From Mya arenaria (lineage: Eukaryota > Mollusca > Bivalvia > Myida > Myidae), in the NCBI RefSeq assembly GCF_026914265.1, contig NC_069127.1:69663723-69727722 (forward strand): DNA of 64,000 bases. The letters run 5' to 3'. A model generated the notes under the pieces. The model was given only the letters and a program-made list of their open reading frames with translations, was not told the origin of the DNA and did not search any database. Below, piece by piece: positions 1 through 13,340 of the stretch; the first letter of the stretch is position 1; each line of letters opens with the position of its first letter. A program made the translations under genes and the position numbers.

Positions 1-1660
1 GAACGCTTCTGCTTGATTTGACACAATATTATTTACATTTATTTGTTATATCATAAACTCAAAGATTAATGTAGTAATGTGACCTACAAAATACAGTGAT
101 ATTTCTATTGTGTTTAAAATACAATGTTAAAAGTATGGGAACAGTCAACAGAAATATTTTTTCAGACACTCCAATGCATACTTGACATTTTTAACCATTT
201 TCATGAAAAAGAAAGAGACCAAAGACTTTAGATAAAAAAAGAAGAAAAGAAACTTATACAATAGGTTAAAAGATAAATAATAATACAAATGATTTTTTTA
301 TTTATTTTTGAATGAAGCAATTGGTGATTTATTTTTAACAAATAATTTAATGTTTTTTTTACAAAATAGTATTGTTAATATTTTTTTACAACCGTCTTTG
401 ATTTTTTTTAAACAATAGCATAAACTATTAATATACCTTTAACTCATGAGAACCGCAAACATCAAGATCATACCTTCAAATAATTCCTTTACAATATTCC
501 CCCAATAGCCGGAGTATGTCAACAAAATAAGTGTCTCAAATCTTATAGTCTAATGTCCCATAAACATTTTAACCATTTTATATGGCAATATATAGGTATA
601 AATATTACAGTGAATCCAAATATTGGTTTGACATGGATATTTCAGCTATAGACACCTCCTCTGAAGAAACAATTCATTAAGACCAACATATGGTACAGTG
701 TATTATAAGTTAATGAATGTTAACACCAGTTTACATTCACCCTAGTGCAAGAAAGCAATAACCGCATATAAAAATAGAAGCTGTTATTGAGTTCTTGCAT
801 TTAAGGTGTTTTACTGTAGTTCATAAAACATACAACATCATATTGTAGGCAGTAGTTTTAGCTAAAATAAAAGAAAAGAGGCTGGCACATGTTGACCTTG
901 TTCATTCTATAGAGTTAGCTAGATCTACAGCCAAAATACAAAATACAAGATACAAGAAAATTTATTTCACCTCGGATATACATTTGTTACATTAATTGCT
1001 TGCAGAGCTATTTCCTCATACAATAATTATTTAAGTATAAATAATTGTTTACCTAAATATTAAGAATTATTATTAACAGGAGTATGTTTAAATATTATAT
1101 TTTGCCTAGAATACTATGTTAATTTGAGTTTCACTCAGATTTGTGACATCGCTTATCACTTGTATAATATACAAATAGTGATCTCATTCAGCACAAAATA
1201 ATAAACATTTTAATATTTCCATAGGTATATTATTAAAAAAAAAATTGCCATGCTAAAAAAAAAGAAAAACAATTAAATCATATAAGTTTGATATTAAGGC
1301 ATTTTAATCACCTATATGAAAAAGTCCAGCTTTTTTTAATATTAAGCCACAAAATTTTAATATGTTCACAAAAAATGAAACTACTCCCGCAAATTATTTC
1401 AAAGAGTGGAACCAAACATCTATACACTGGACAACTTGATCAGTATCATTTACACAAAGATACTTGATCATTAACTTCAATTTTAATTGATACCCATTCT
1501 TTAAATGACAGTCGATACCAAATCGACGTAACTGATGTACATGTCTCATTATACATACTGCATTATTAAAGAGACAACCACAGGTAAACTCCAATCAATA
1601 GCTATCAGTCAGTTAAATGAATGATGAAGCCTCACCTTAAGCAGGATTGATCCGAACACG
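1..1660. other. AT-rich intergenic DNA, nothing recognised
   Basis: No ORF above about 66 codons, no tRNA fold, and no tandem or inverted repeat of note beyond short A and T runs. Confidence 0.6.
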
Positions 1661-2849
1661 TCCCTGTAATTAGAGGAACAATTAATCGCTGTGTAATATA
1701 TTACCCTCGATATTTATCACATAATTGAGCAAGCATTAGTTGTGATTCGTTCACATCAGGGAACACACTTTCTTCCATGGAAAAGACTTTTAAGGGTCTT
1801 TAAATGTCGCAAAATTGTATGATGTTTCTGAGTGTTTTCCATGTTTTTGTCTCAACATTTACTCCCATATATGTGAACGATACTAGGAAGGCTATCACAA
1901 CACTATATTAACCCTTAGGCTGCTGATGGCGATTTTAAAGGCTTTGCAAACAGCTTGGAACCAGACCAGATCTAGGACTGGTCAGGTTCCAAGCTGTTTG
2001 CCACTCAGTCAATATATCCCCAAAGTTTCAAGTAAATTGAAAGAAATTTGGAATAAACCAGACAACATTTTTGAGCAGACGACAATTTACCCAGCATGCA
2101 AAGGGTTAATTTACTTCCACACTTGCTAAATATAGAATGTTAAATTATTTTACTTACTTAAATTCTATGAACAAACTCCAAACAGTAAGTGTTAAATACT
2201 ATAATTATTTTTTTTGTAAATCTAAGCCTGACTAATTCACAATTAAACAGCGTTATTAATGCTTTTAAGCAAAATAGAGCATTTTCTTTTACAACTTTAA
2301 TTACTTTAATTTAAAACAATTATAAGAATTAAAGCCAACTATTATAAATAACTTTAAAACACATTTCACACAAGGTTGGGTTTTTGTTTCGATGTCCAAT
2401 CTTTTTAAACGTAACATGTTACATAAATTTACTGATAAAAAGTTATAATTCCTTTTGAATTATATAATTCATCATAACATTCTACCTTGGAAACAATGAT
2501 TAGCTAAGCTATAAATAACGAACAGATTCGCTTTGTTTACCGGTCATTAAGGTATGAAAGTGATTTGTCAACATATTAAGAACAAAGTCAAAACAAACAA
2601 AACTTACAGTAGCATTAGAAATTGTCAACAGGTCAACAAGAAAAGATTTTAATAGTATTATTTAAATTAGGCTTTAACTTTCGATGTTTTCATGACCAAC
2701 AGATTACTACTTAGCTATATGACTGCTTCAATAGAACATGTCATGAAATGCAAGGTGTCAATCAATTCCATTTAACTACAGTTGGAACACCTTGGCCATT
2801 TTCCTTCGAACACAAACTGCTCTGTATATCAACGGTTTAGTAATGTCAG
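1661..2849 (+). repeat. 1.19-kb direct duplication, copy 1
   Basis: Almost identical to 4812-6003. By eye I found three substitutions and one 3-base indel, so the duplication is recent. It contains a complete TTAA-flanked MITE (1908-2109). The pair is 3151 bp apart start to start. The spacer holds about 380 bp of unique DNA, element E1 and about 150 bp more. No coding potential was recognised. Confidence 0.9.
1908..2109. mobile_element. MITE with TTAA ends and a central palindrome (copy 1)
   Basis: Ends TTAACCCTT and AAGGGTTAA; the next bases GGCTGCTG and CAGCATGC pair only partly. The centre is a palindrome: AAACAGCTTGGAACC (from about 1948) with GGTTCCAAGCTGTTT (to about 2001), with inner GACCAG/CTGGTC. 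TTAA termini suggest a piggyBac-like target preference; this is inference. The 67-codon ORF inside is not a gene. Confidence 0.75.
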
Positions 2850-3226
2850 TAATGACTGTAAAACATGTAGTTTTTACCCTGTTAGCAATGTGCCCATAGC
2901 AACACCACTGCCTAAAAACCTGAATGACTGTAAAACCTTCATTTCCTACCCTGCTCAAAGTTATCAGCTTTTTTAATATAACAATCACCACACCCTATAT
3001 AGATGTCATTTTCTGATATCAATCTCAAACTGATGTTCACAATTAAAAAGGGATCCGAGTTTCCCAGGTACTGACCTTTATTGTTGAAAATAACCTATTT
3101 TAGCAAAGGTTATAGGTAAATCTGTACATAATTTATAGTCTTCAGTGGCCCTGATCTGTGCATATGTTTTGAACTTTCATCAAAATGTTTTTGCATGCAT
3201 GATCAAGAACTAATAATGCATCAGAA

Positions 3227-4655
3227 AACTAGAGATTGCTTTTTTGAAAAAGCGCATGTCTCCCCCATTGTGTGGTCGTAGGTGAGAAATAATCAATGAT
3301 GGATCCCAAAATCAATAGGGGCCATCAACTAGTCATGACTAACTGGCATACCAAGTATGAAGTTCCTGGGTGTAAACGTTCTTGAGTTATTGAGCAGAAA
3401 CCGGTTCTTCACCTCAAGGTCAGTGACCTTGACCTTTGACCAACTGATTGCAAAATCAACTAGACATCATGACCAACCTCACTTCAAAGTTTGGTGAACC
3501 TAGATCAAAGCATTCTCCTGATATTGCACGGAAATATTTTTTTACATTAGAGGTCACAGCGACGTTGACCTTTGACCTTGTGACCCCCCAAAATATAGGA
3601 GTTTTCTAAACCTCATGATCAACCTCCCTACCAAGTTTGGTGAACCTAGGTCAAACCATTCTCAAGATATTGAGCGGAAATGTTTTTTACATTGGGGGTC
3701 GCCGCGACCTTGACCATTGACCTAGTGACCCCAAAAACAATAGGGATCTTCTACACCTCATGACCAACCTCCCTACCAAGTTTGGTGAACCTAGGTCAAA
3801 CCGTTCTCAAGATTTTGAGCAGAAATGTTTTTTATATTGGGGGTCGCCGCGACCTTGACCTTTGACCTAGTGACCCCAAAAACAATAGGGATCCTCTACA
3901 CCTCACGACCAACCTCCCTACCAAGTTTGGTGAACCTAGGTCAAACCATTCTCAAGATATTGAGCGGAAATGTTTTTTACATTGGGGGTCGCCGCGACCT
4001 TGACCTTTGACCTAGTGACCCCAAAAACAATAGGGATCCTCTACACCTCACGACCAACCTCCCTACCAAGTTTGGTGAACCTAGGTCAAACCATTCTCAA
4101 GATATTGAGCGGAAATGTTTTTTACATTGGGGGTCGCCGCGACCTTGACCTTTGACCTAGTGACCCCAAAAACAATAGGGATCCTCTACACCTCACGACC
4201 AACCTCCCTACCAAGTTTGGTGAACCTAGGTCAAACCATTGTCAAGATATTGAGCGGAAATGTTTTTTACATTGGGGGTCGCCGCGACCTTGACCTTTGA
4301 CCTAGTGACCCCAAAAACAATAGGAATCTTCTATTGCCTCATGACCAACCGCCCTACCAAGTTTGGTGAACCTAGGTCAAACCATTGTCAAGATATTGAG
4401 CGGAAATGTTTTTTACATTGGGGGTCGCCGCGACCTTGACCTTTGACCTAGTGACCCCAAAAACAATAGGGATCTTCTACACCTCATGACCAACCTCCCT
4501 ACCAAGTTTGGTGATCCTAGGTCATGCGGTTTTCCAGTTATCGATCGGAAACGAAGTGTGACGTACAGACGGACTGACGGACTGACGGACTACCGGACTA
4601 CCGGACTGACGGACAGGGCAAAAACAATATGTCTCCCCCAGAGAGGGGGAGACAT
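3227..4655. mobile_element. E1: pearl/HINE-like non-autonomous element with 145-bp tandem monomers
   Basis: Left terminus AACTAGAG (3227-3234), then a hairpin GCTTTTT/AAAAAGC (3238-3253), then TIR ATGTCTCCCCC (3256-3266). About eight tandem monomers follow from about 3340 to 4540. The central ones repeat at exactly 145 bp and are nearly identical. Each carries TGACCTTTGACC (DR1 nuclear-receptor motif on the minus strand). A GACGGACT-type tetranucleotide tract lies at 4565-4615. The right end is the TIR and its complement as a hairpin (4629-4655). No protein is encoded; repeated 61-codon ORFs are monomer by-products. The architecture matches pearl elements of oysters and Helentron-associated elements. 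It lies between the two copies of a 1.19-kb duplication. Confidence 0.8.
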
Positions 4656-4811
4656 AAATATGACACAGTGGCGAACAGTGAATTGAGTGAAAACGAGAAA
4701 TACCATTCTGAAGCAGATTTTGTTTTTAAATTTTCCATTTTGTTTTTTTATCACCATCCTTTCTAAATATGTTAGCACTCTCTGGGTCCTTTGATTTGTC
4801 ATTGTATTTTT

Positions 4812-6003
4812 TCCCTGTAATTAGAGGAACAATTAATCGCTGTGTAATATATTACCCTCGATATTTATCACATAATTGAGCAAGCATTAGTTGTGATTCG
4901 TTCACATCAGGGAACACACTTTCTTCCATGGAAAAGACTTTTAAGGGTCTTTAAATGTCGCAAAATTGTATGATGTTTCTGAGTGTTTTCCATGTTTTTG
5001 TCTCAACATTTACTCCCATATATGTGAACGGTACTAGGAAGGCTATCACAACACTATATTAACCCTTAGGCTGCTGATGGCGATTTTAAAGGCTTTGCAA
5101 ACAGCTTGGAACCAGACCAGATCTAGGACTGGTCAGGTTCCAAGCTGTTTGCCACTCAGTCAATATATCCCCAAAGTTTCAAGTAAATTGAAAGAAATTT
5201 GGAATAAACCAGACAACATTTTTGAGCAGACGACAATTTACCCAGCATGCAAAGGGTTAATTTACTTCCACACTTGCTAAATATAGAATGTTAAATTATT
5301 TTACTTACTTAAATTCTATGAACAAACTCCAAACAGTAAGTGTCAAATACTATAATTATTTTTTTTGTAAATCTAAGCCTTCTGACTAATTCACAATTAA
5401 ACAGCGTTATTAATGCTTTTAAGCAAAATAGAGCATTTTCTTTTACAACTTTAATTACTTTAATTTAAAACAATTATAAGAATTAAAGCCAACTATTATA
5501 AATAACTTTAAAACACATTTCACACAAGGTTGGGTTTTTGTTTCGATGTCCAATCTTTTTAAACGTAACATGTTACATAAATTTACTGATAAAAAGTTAT
5601 AATTCCTTTTGAATTATATAATTCATCATAACATTCTACCTTGGAAACAATGATTAGCTAAGCTATAAATAACGAACAGATTCGCTTTGTTTACCGGTCA
5701 TTAAGGTATGAAAGTGATTTGTCAACATATTAAGAACAAAGTCAAAACAAACAAAACTTACAGTAGCATTAGAAATTGTCAACAGGTCAACAAGAAAAGA
5801 TTTTAATAGTATTATTTAAATTAGGCTTTAACTTTCGACGTTTTCATGACCAACAGATTACTACTTAGCTATATGACTGCTTCAATAGAACATGTCATGA
5901 AATGCAAGGTGTCAATCAATTCCATTTAACTACAGTTGGAACACCTTGGCCATTTTCCTTCGAACACAAACTGCTCTGTATATCAACGGTTTAGTAATGT
6001 CAG
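4812..6003 (+). repeat. 1.19-kb direct duplication, copy 2
   Basis: Second copy of 1661-2849, with a 3-bp insertion (CTT/TCT) near 5378. Both outer borders fall in unrelated AT-rich sequence and I see no target-site duplication. A tandem segmental duplication, with or without later insertion of E1 between the copies, fits best. Confidence 0.9.
5059..5260. mobile_element. MITE with TTAA ends and a central palindrome (copy 2, duplicated with its host segment)
   Basis: Identical in layout to 1908-2109. It came with the 1.19-kb duplication, not as a separate insertion, because the flanks are also duplicated. Confidence 0.75.
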
Positions 6004-6283
6004 AATTTTAATTTAGTAGTACAGCCTAAGGACTTTACTCTTAAGAATCTTAATGATTAATACAATTTGAACTTAGTAATAAAAAATACACGTTAAAACA
6101 CTAATATTAATTAATATTAATATTTTACAAACTACCTTTACTATTGAATGAACGGGTATACATACGAGGCTCTAAATCATACAGCAGAGACAGCTGAGGT
6201 TTTTCCAAGTGATTAAAATAGTCATTTAACCTACAGAGCTTTGCATGCTAAAGTAAACATGTGTCAATTTTATATATATATGA

Positions 6284-6345
6284 AACAAGAGGAGGACTCA
6301 AGGGGAGACCTCAAGGGGAGTACTCAAGGGGCACAACTCTAACAT
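6284..6345. repeat. Isolated AACAAGAG terminus with hairpin and CTCAAGGGG short repeats
   Basis: AACAAGAG (6284-6291) is followed by GAGG...CCTC and by ACTCAAGGGGAG-like units repeated three times. This is the same terminal plan as E1-E4, without a recognisable body. Confidence 0.45.
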
Positions 6346-7307
6346 TTTAAGCATGAGTGATGGCATATGCTAAGAGTCAGTGCATTATTACTGTTGTGGT
6401 GTAACCGTTTGTAATGATATAGTAATAGAACTTTCATCACATAGGAACAATGACACTGTTGCCAACAACAACAACAACACCAACATTACAAAGACAATTC
6501 CTGAACAAACATCTTTTTTAAATGATGAGCAACTAAAACTTAACGGTGAAACTTGCCAAGTTGTAAACTGCTTCATGTTCAGTAAATGCTATAGATTTTC
6601 TTTGAATTATTTGAAGAATCCTTCTTGAAAAATGAGTACCAAAGTATCCAATATTTCCAGTATTTGGATATGAACTTTCCAGAAATAATGTATTGATCTA
6701 ACATGAAACGCTCCGGAAGACAAGAAAATGGGCTTATTGTTATATAACAAATACAATAAAAATAACATGTTTTAAAAAGGAGTCTAATTTGACAATGAAA
6801 ACATTATTGATGTAAGTATTTATAGCATATTTCATAAATTAAAGCTTTATGTAATGTATCTTGCATGGGTTACAAACTCTTTTGTAGAAATAAGATCTAA
6901 AATTGCAAATGTTTGACAATAGATAAAAGGAGTTTATTACAAATTAGGGTGTCATATTTGGCAATTATTAAATCATTTGTCATGTATAGTAATAGAAGAA
7001 TGATGTATTTAAACACAAAAATGTACTGATATGTATCATTTACTATTTTTTCTATCAATATGTCACACAAGTTGCTGTAATATATAGCATTATGACAAAG
7101 CTTGACAGATTTATTATAGCATGTTGTTATCAATTAGACTTCTATAATTAAGTAAATCAAACTATGATTGCAAAAAGTTGTTGAAAAAAATATTAAACTG
7201 TGTATACCTTAATAAATGTAGTCGGATTTTTATCATATGCAAGATATGTATTTGAAGAAATGAAAAGGAAATCACAAACTTTACATCCCAACAATGCAAA
7301 ATATATA

Positions 7308-8247
7308 CTCGGCAAAAAAGCTATGCAATAACATGTTTTAATGCCGATATTTCAAAATCAAATATTTATCTGTCACAAGTGCTGTTCATTTTGCAAAGAA
7401 TGTACACTCTGTGACCTACCGTAACATTAAGATGATACACTTCTTATAAATTAATGACAGCATAAAAAAATACTTGATATGGGTAGGGGTTTACGTAATG
7501 AGGGCATTTGAAGATTTCATTTTATTTGGCTTACATGTATATTTAATCATGTAAATATAAAACTGAACCATTTGCATAACTACTTACAATTTATGCAATA
7601 TGTATACATGTATACTATTAATACATGGCAACCATGAAACTACTCGATCATTTTAGCCATAGTTGCTCAGCTTAAAAATAAAATAAAATATTTATTGTTG
7701 AAAAGGGTCTTACACATGCTTCAAGAACCACCTCCTTCCAAGAACTGGAAAAAGACATCTTCCCATAAGTCAGTGCCACTAAGAACATGCAATCTTGCCC
7801 TTAAATTATGTACGATGATCAACCCTTGTCAGACAGGACACAGGCGCTGGCTCTTTGTTGTTTTATTCAGAATTCAAATAATTAGATAGCAGTCAAAATT
7901 AATGATCTAGCATCATTTAATAATGCAAAACATGGCGCAACATCATTCTTTATGTGATACTGAATGAACCATAATCTTGTCATTAGTTCAATAAATGAGT
8001 ACTTTATATTGGACTTTGTTTGAACATTAACAAAGAGAGGGCTTTTTGGTGACTTTTCATGCTTTACCCCTATGTGTTCAAGAGGAATAGAACATTATGT
8101 ATTTTCTAATAAATCTTTTCAAATTTGGTAGCAAATAGCTGGCTGATAATCTTGTTTCATATGAAACAATACAAAAAACAAATCAGACTAGAAAATCTAC
8201 ACAAATATTTCATTCATATAGCATGTCGCAATACCTTTTTTGCCGAG
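7308..8247. mobile_element. Non-autonomous DNA element with TIR CTCGGCAAAAAAG and TA target duplication
   Basis: CTCGGCAAAAAAG at 7308-7320 is mirrored by CTTTTTTGCCGAG at 8235-8247, each bordered by TA (7306-7307 and 8248-8249). Further bases inward (TGCAATAACATG, CATGTCGCAATA) also match in part. The 940-bp interior has no credible ORF. The TA duplication suggests Tc1/mariner-type mobilisation; family unassigned. Confidence 0.7.
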
Positions 8248-8984
8248 TATAAAATATAGTTATATAACTACCCTACTTTTGATATGAAAAAAATAATCAT
8301 AAAACACATAACGTCTGGTATATCATTTCCTTGGAATCAAGATATAACACTGTCTATGATCTACGGGTCTGAACTGTTTGAGGCGTCCCTGCGGACATAT
8401 GTAGCAGAATAACATTTCATCTCTCGGTGTCCCAGCGGAACTATTTTCTGGCGTAATCTAGGCAAACCAGAAGATAATAGGACTATGTCATCGCTGGTAT
8501 ATCATATCAGCCACTAGGGGCTTGGAAAAGACCGAAGAAATTGGCATACTCCAATAAAACTGTCTGCAAAATTACCCAAATATAACACTAGGTAATATCC
8601 AGGATATCGTATTATCTGGTTGCGCTTAGGTGGTTTGAGAATGAGAATTAAACTTACACATGTACACTTTTGTTTCCGGAACACCAAATAAAATGGCATA
8701 GATAATGTCTTTTTTACTGATGAAACACAATGACATATGATACAGACCAATATTTATGCAAATATTCATATCATTTGATGCACTTGGCAATCTAGCAGTA
8801 TACAGAATATATATAATATATATATAAATTTAGCACATTCAATTATAAATAACGTAAGCCCATGCGTTCATATCATTGTTGCCCCCGTGAAGCAATAATA
8901 TTTTTCAAAAAGGAAGGAAAAGAGAATGGTGACAATGATACAAGATTTAGCAAGAGTGCCGTCCAGCAAACACCATTTATCATC

Positions 8985-9245
8985 TGTTTTGTTTTTCCTC
9001 AGCTAAACAAGGGACATAACTCAACAACTATTTCATCCAGATTTACGGGCCTTGCTGAGCTTGGGTGTATTGTCTCCAGAAACATGATTGTGTACCAAGT
9101 TCAATATCTTGAAAAGTTTTTGAGTCATTGCCAATGCTCATGCACAAGGCTGACACAGATGAAGTTGATGATGACGATGACACAAAGGTTATAACAATGC
9201 CTGGAACTTTTTTTCTGCGAAAAACAGACCAGCTAAAAGCACACT
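8985..9245 (+). repeat. Degenerate pearl-like core fragment
   Basis: GGGACATAACTCAACAACTATT and following text match phrases at 13245, 15570 and (weaker) 15130. It ends with a run (GACACAAAGGTTATAACAATG, AAAACAGACCAGCTAAAA) also seen in altered form at 15315-15360. These look like old copies of one dispersed element whose ends can no longer be defined. Confidence 0.5.
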
Positions 9246-12200
9246 CAATTATGGTGCATAATCTAGCACAAATATTAGTTTGAATTAGTGTATTCCTTAC
9301 GGATAAGAAAATAATCAAAATATAGAACTTAACCACTGTTTACATTCATAATGAAGCTATAATATATATATATAGTGATACTGTTCTTAGATTAAAAAAA
9401 ATAAGAAACAACCTGAAAATTCATGTAGCAACAGTAATTTCATTTCCCCTGGCTCAGGATTTTTATATCCAAATATGGTAACCATAAAATCTTACAAGCA
9501 CACTCATTCTGGGAGCAATTTTCTTATGCAGACTAGAGCAATATATTACACTGTAATGCTTGTCATTAATCTTTGTCATTTTTCGTATGAGTAAAGTTTA
9601 TATCAAATTACAGATATTTCCTGGTCCCAGACGATATAAGCAACCTAACAGAGGAATGTGAAATCTCTTATGATGCTAAGATTTTTTTTAGAATTATTAA
9701 GTTCAAAAAGTACACTGGACCAACAACCCCAGTTATTGATATTATACAAAAATCTTTTCAATAATGAGGGAAGACGGTCCCGAAATTGTTTTGCACCATG
9801 TTGTCAATGACAATGTTCAATAAAAAGCGTGCAGTATAAGTGAATAGCCCTGTAATCAATCTGCACCCTAGTTATCAATTGGTAAAGCTCCCCCTACTGG
9901 TTCCCATTCCGATATGGGGGTTTATGTAAATAGACAAAAACAAAGGAATCACTTTAAAACATAGTACAAGAAAAACTTGTAAACGTGTAATGACTTCTAC
10001 ATAATGAAACATGTATTTTGTACTTATTTATTTTAGCTTGACAGCGAAAAAAGTTATAAGCTGAAAAAATGTTTGAAAAATATCGGCTCAATCACCTGGG
10101 TAGAAACTAGTGCTAGTGTACTCATTAGAGAGGCAATTATGTTTACTCCTATATTGATTCCACCAGAAGGTTCTGACGGCTTCTTGTTCACTATAATTCT
10201 GAGTACATTTTAATAACTAATAATTTAAGTATAGTTTACAATGCCGTTGGCACTTATTCTCTAAAATAGAAACCATATCTGCTATAACACTCAAATACAA
10301 TAATTAACACTTCTAATATAAATATATTATTATTATTAAGTTTTTGAAAATTCATATGACAGCCAGACAATAAAGATGAAAAACAGATAATAAACGTAAC
10401 TTTTTTCTATTAAAGAAAATGATTTTTATAAGCGTTTAGATTCCAACTGAATTCTCATTTCTTTGCATTGAATTTTTGTTGGTCATTATTACTTCTTAAA
10501 TATTTTTAAACTAAAGAGAATGTGACAATGATATGCTTGAACTCCTGGGCGAGGAGCTGATTTCTATTCTATACAAATAGAGCACTCTAACCCTTGCCAA
10601 TTTAATTTTGATACAGTGATGTAGCAACATTGCCTTTGACACTTTAAAATAATAGTAAACTCCCTGTTCAAAATAATAAAGGAAAATTGAAGAATAAAAA
10701 GTCAATTTGAAAAAATGTTCACTAAATTGCAGTACTCATTGAAGCATTGTGACAGTGTGACATTATAAATTTGCACTGAAATTTTCACTCAATGTTACAA
10801 CAATTAAACACCAAAGTTAAACATAAATGTTTGTTGAACAATAACATTTTAAAGCCAATATTATTGTACACAACCTAACAAATATCAAACCTCCAAGTAG
10901 GACTTTATAATCATTGTAAACGACTTTATTTCAAATTTAAACAAACAGAAGAAATTAATTTGGCCCCAGGAAAACTATTGAACAAATTTCATTAAAAAAA
11001 AATAAACAAACTGATTTCTTTTTAATTCTACAAATAATTGTATTGTAAAATTTACACAATATATACTTAAGTAATTAAACAACTGATTTTCACAACCACA
11101 TGAATAGATTTTTCATTATGTCACAACTAAATTTTCAATTACTATTTCCATTAAAATAACTTTACGTGGTTAACCACATGTTAAATATTTTGTAATTAAT
11201 CAAACAATTAATCAAACAATTATATGATATTACCTTACTATACCAAATAGTTAACAACTTTCAAGCACTAAACCTGACAAATCCTTAACAGATCAAAATA
11301 TTTCGAAATGAAGTCTTTACTGTTTATATAACACAGGTACTTACTTCTTACAAAAGTTAAAACCATTAATCCACAGATCACCAATGAAACTTCAAACATC
11401 CATCAATGACTATGGACACAGGACAATCATCGTAGATTTGTTTGACAGTTCGAAAATGTCCCGTAACAGTAGTTGTGTCAATCTGCTCTGAGCTGGTTCT
11501 TCTGAGCCTCCTTGAATTCTCGAAACTCAGGAGCCAGACTTTGCAACGCTCTTTTTCCCATTCACTGAAAATGTTCATAGAAAAAACATGCTGGAAAAAT
11601 AATTTGGTGAGAAATTCAAACATGCACGATAGACCCCAGTATCCAACTTCTGCGAAAACTTTCTGAAGAGCGAATTGTGCAAATGAGGATATTGATTGTT
11701 CCGGGTGTCAGTAAAGAATTATTGGTTTACAATAAATAGTCACCATGTCCTATAAAATAACATTAAAACTTCTTGTATAAAAATTCTGCTGAGCTCTACC
11801 CATATCAACAAAAGCATGAAAAAAACTTGTTATTGAAGTTAAGCCACACTCTTGGCTAAGGTCTGTCACAATATTTGTTTATATTCCATTGGAAAATACC
11901 TTTATATAGTGGGTTCTAACCATGCTGCCAATTTAAAAAAAAAAAATCTAATATTTTTTTTTTACAACTATGATGCATGCAAATATATCTCAAAATTCTG
12001 ATAGAAAATACTTTAATACTGCAGCTTATGTGTCTTGGCATGTAACCCTCAATAATTCATTGTCTAAACAATAGATTAACGCACCTTGTTTTACCATGTA
12101 ATACCAGCAGCTTATTTAATTAATTGGAAACTTCAAACTACCTGATCCCCTCAAAGGCTATGCCTGCTAGTGTAAACCACGAATTAAATATTTAGATACC

Positions 12201-13105
12201 ATCAGAAAAGATGCCTTTCTTTTTAGCAAATACCTTGATCAAAGTTAGCTTGCATCAAACAATCTCCATAGCAGTACACATGTTCTGTGTCTTTGGCAAC
12301 ATAAACAAAAGCCAAAACTGTACAAAGCTATTACTTTACGAGATATATTTTTGCGATCTTGTTTGTGTTTTGACCATTTTTGTTGCGTTTAGTATTCCCT
12401 ATGCGATAATGATATGAATCCCTTTTGAATGCTTGATAGGATTTGCATTTCATGTTGTACAAACACAGGATGGCATGCGAGCATATTCTGTGAATTGGCA
12501 AGCATTTCTAGGCAAATTTGCAAGCATGCACTTCTGTGGTCATACAGCATAAATACTCCAAAATATTTCATCAATCTGTATACCTAAATTTTGAATAATT
12601 ATTCATAGCGATTTTTATTTATAAAAACTCTTCTGCACTGCATTAATTATTTAATTTTGAAGAAAAATATCAATATTATATATTTGTACAACAGATCAGA
12701 CAAAATTTTGTAACGTCATACACCATTGGTTAAATGTCATCACACTAATCCAATATTAAATATAAACGATGAAATTGTAACCTCTTGCAGTTCATTCAAT
12801 ATTTATGTCAACTTTTCTCTATACAAAAGACTAGGTGAATAAGTTATTGTGTTAGTAGGTGACCCAATACGTACATATCACATTTACATTGATCAAAACA
12901 CCAACATTTGTTGGAAATGTTTTATTTATTCATCGGGCACCATTCTGGTATGATATATAGATCAGTGACCCAATATGGGGTCACAGTGAGACCAATCCTG
13001 ATCAAATGGCATTGCGTTATTGAAGTTGAATGGGTGATATACATATAGACTGATTGAAGCCTGGAATTTGGGGCATGATGGAATCAAAAACATGAGCAAA
13101 AACAA
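9246..13105. other. AT-rich intergenic DNA, little recognised
   Basis: Apart from the unclear open frame at 11378-11716 I see only short ORFs and simple A/T runs. No exon with paired splice sites was recognised on either strand. Confidence 0.5.
11378..11716 (-). other. Possible relic coding stretch, unrecognised
   Basis: A minus-strand frame stays open for about 110 codons (VFAEVGYWGLSCMF, FSEWEKERCKVW, VKQIYDDCPVSIVIDG) in DNA richer in GC than its surroundings. A second frame reads MGKRALQSLAPEFREF for 28 codons. No splice partners, no family recognised; it could be a worn exon or repeat. Confidence 0.2.
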
Positions 13106-13133
13106 AACCCACTTAACTTAATATGTGGGTTTT

Positions 13134-13212
13134 CATGTTGCTCTTAAATATACTGTATATAGATGATTTTATGATAATATCATCTATATACAGTATATTC
13201 AAGAACAACATG
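13134..13212. repeat. Inverted-repeat hairpin, about 79 bp
   Basis: Arms beginning CATGTTG (13134) and ending CAACATG (13212) pair over more than 30 bases, including TATACTGTATATAGATGAT and its complement, with a few mismatches and a TTATGATA-type loop. A smaller hairpin, AACCCAC/GTGGGTT, lies just before it (about 13106-13131). Confidence 0.75.
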
Positions 13213-13224
13213 ATCATTGATGCT

Positions 13225-13335
13225 CAGTTTTTCTTTGAAGGGGCATAACTCAACAATTATTACAGCTGGAGTTCTGGCCATGGCTTATCATGTAGTGTTT
13301 TTTTAAGGCAACATGTGTACCAAGACTCATTTGAA
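13225..13335 (+). repeat. Degenerate pearl-like core fragment
   Basis: GGGGCATAACTCAACAATTATT, then GTGTACCAAGACTCATTTGAATA, match the family at 8985 and 15130. It directly precedes the MITE at 13341. Confidence 0.5.
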
Positions 13336-13340
13336 TAGCT

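Noticed and set aside
1926-2129. 67-codon ORF, found twice (also 5077-5280)
   Set aside because: It spans a MITE and its palindrome, and both copies exist only because the host segment is duplicated.
3825-4300. Three overlapping 61-codon ORFs repeated every 145 bp
   Set aside because: One frame of the E1 monomer; 145 is not a multiple of three, so no continuous protein is possible.
1661-6003. The 1.19-kb direct repeats as long terminal repeats
   Set aside because: The repeats can be trimmed to TG...CA, but there is no target duplication, no primer-binding or polypurine signal, and no retroelement gene between them.
8862-9336. 110- and 97-codon overlapping ORFs on opposite strands
   Set aside because: They cover a degenerate repeat fragment; no splice partners or recognisable motif.
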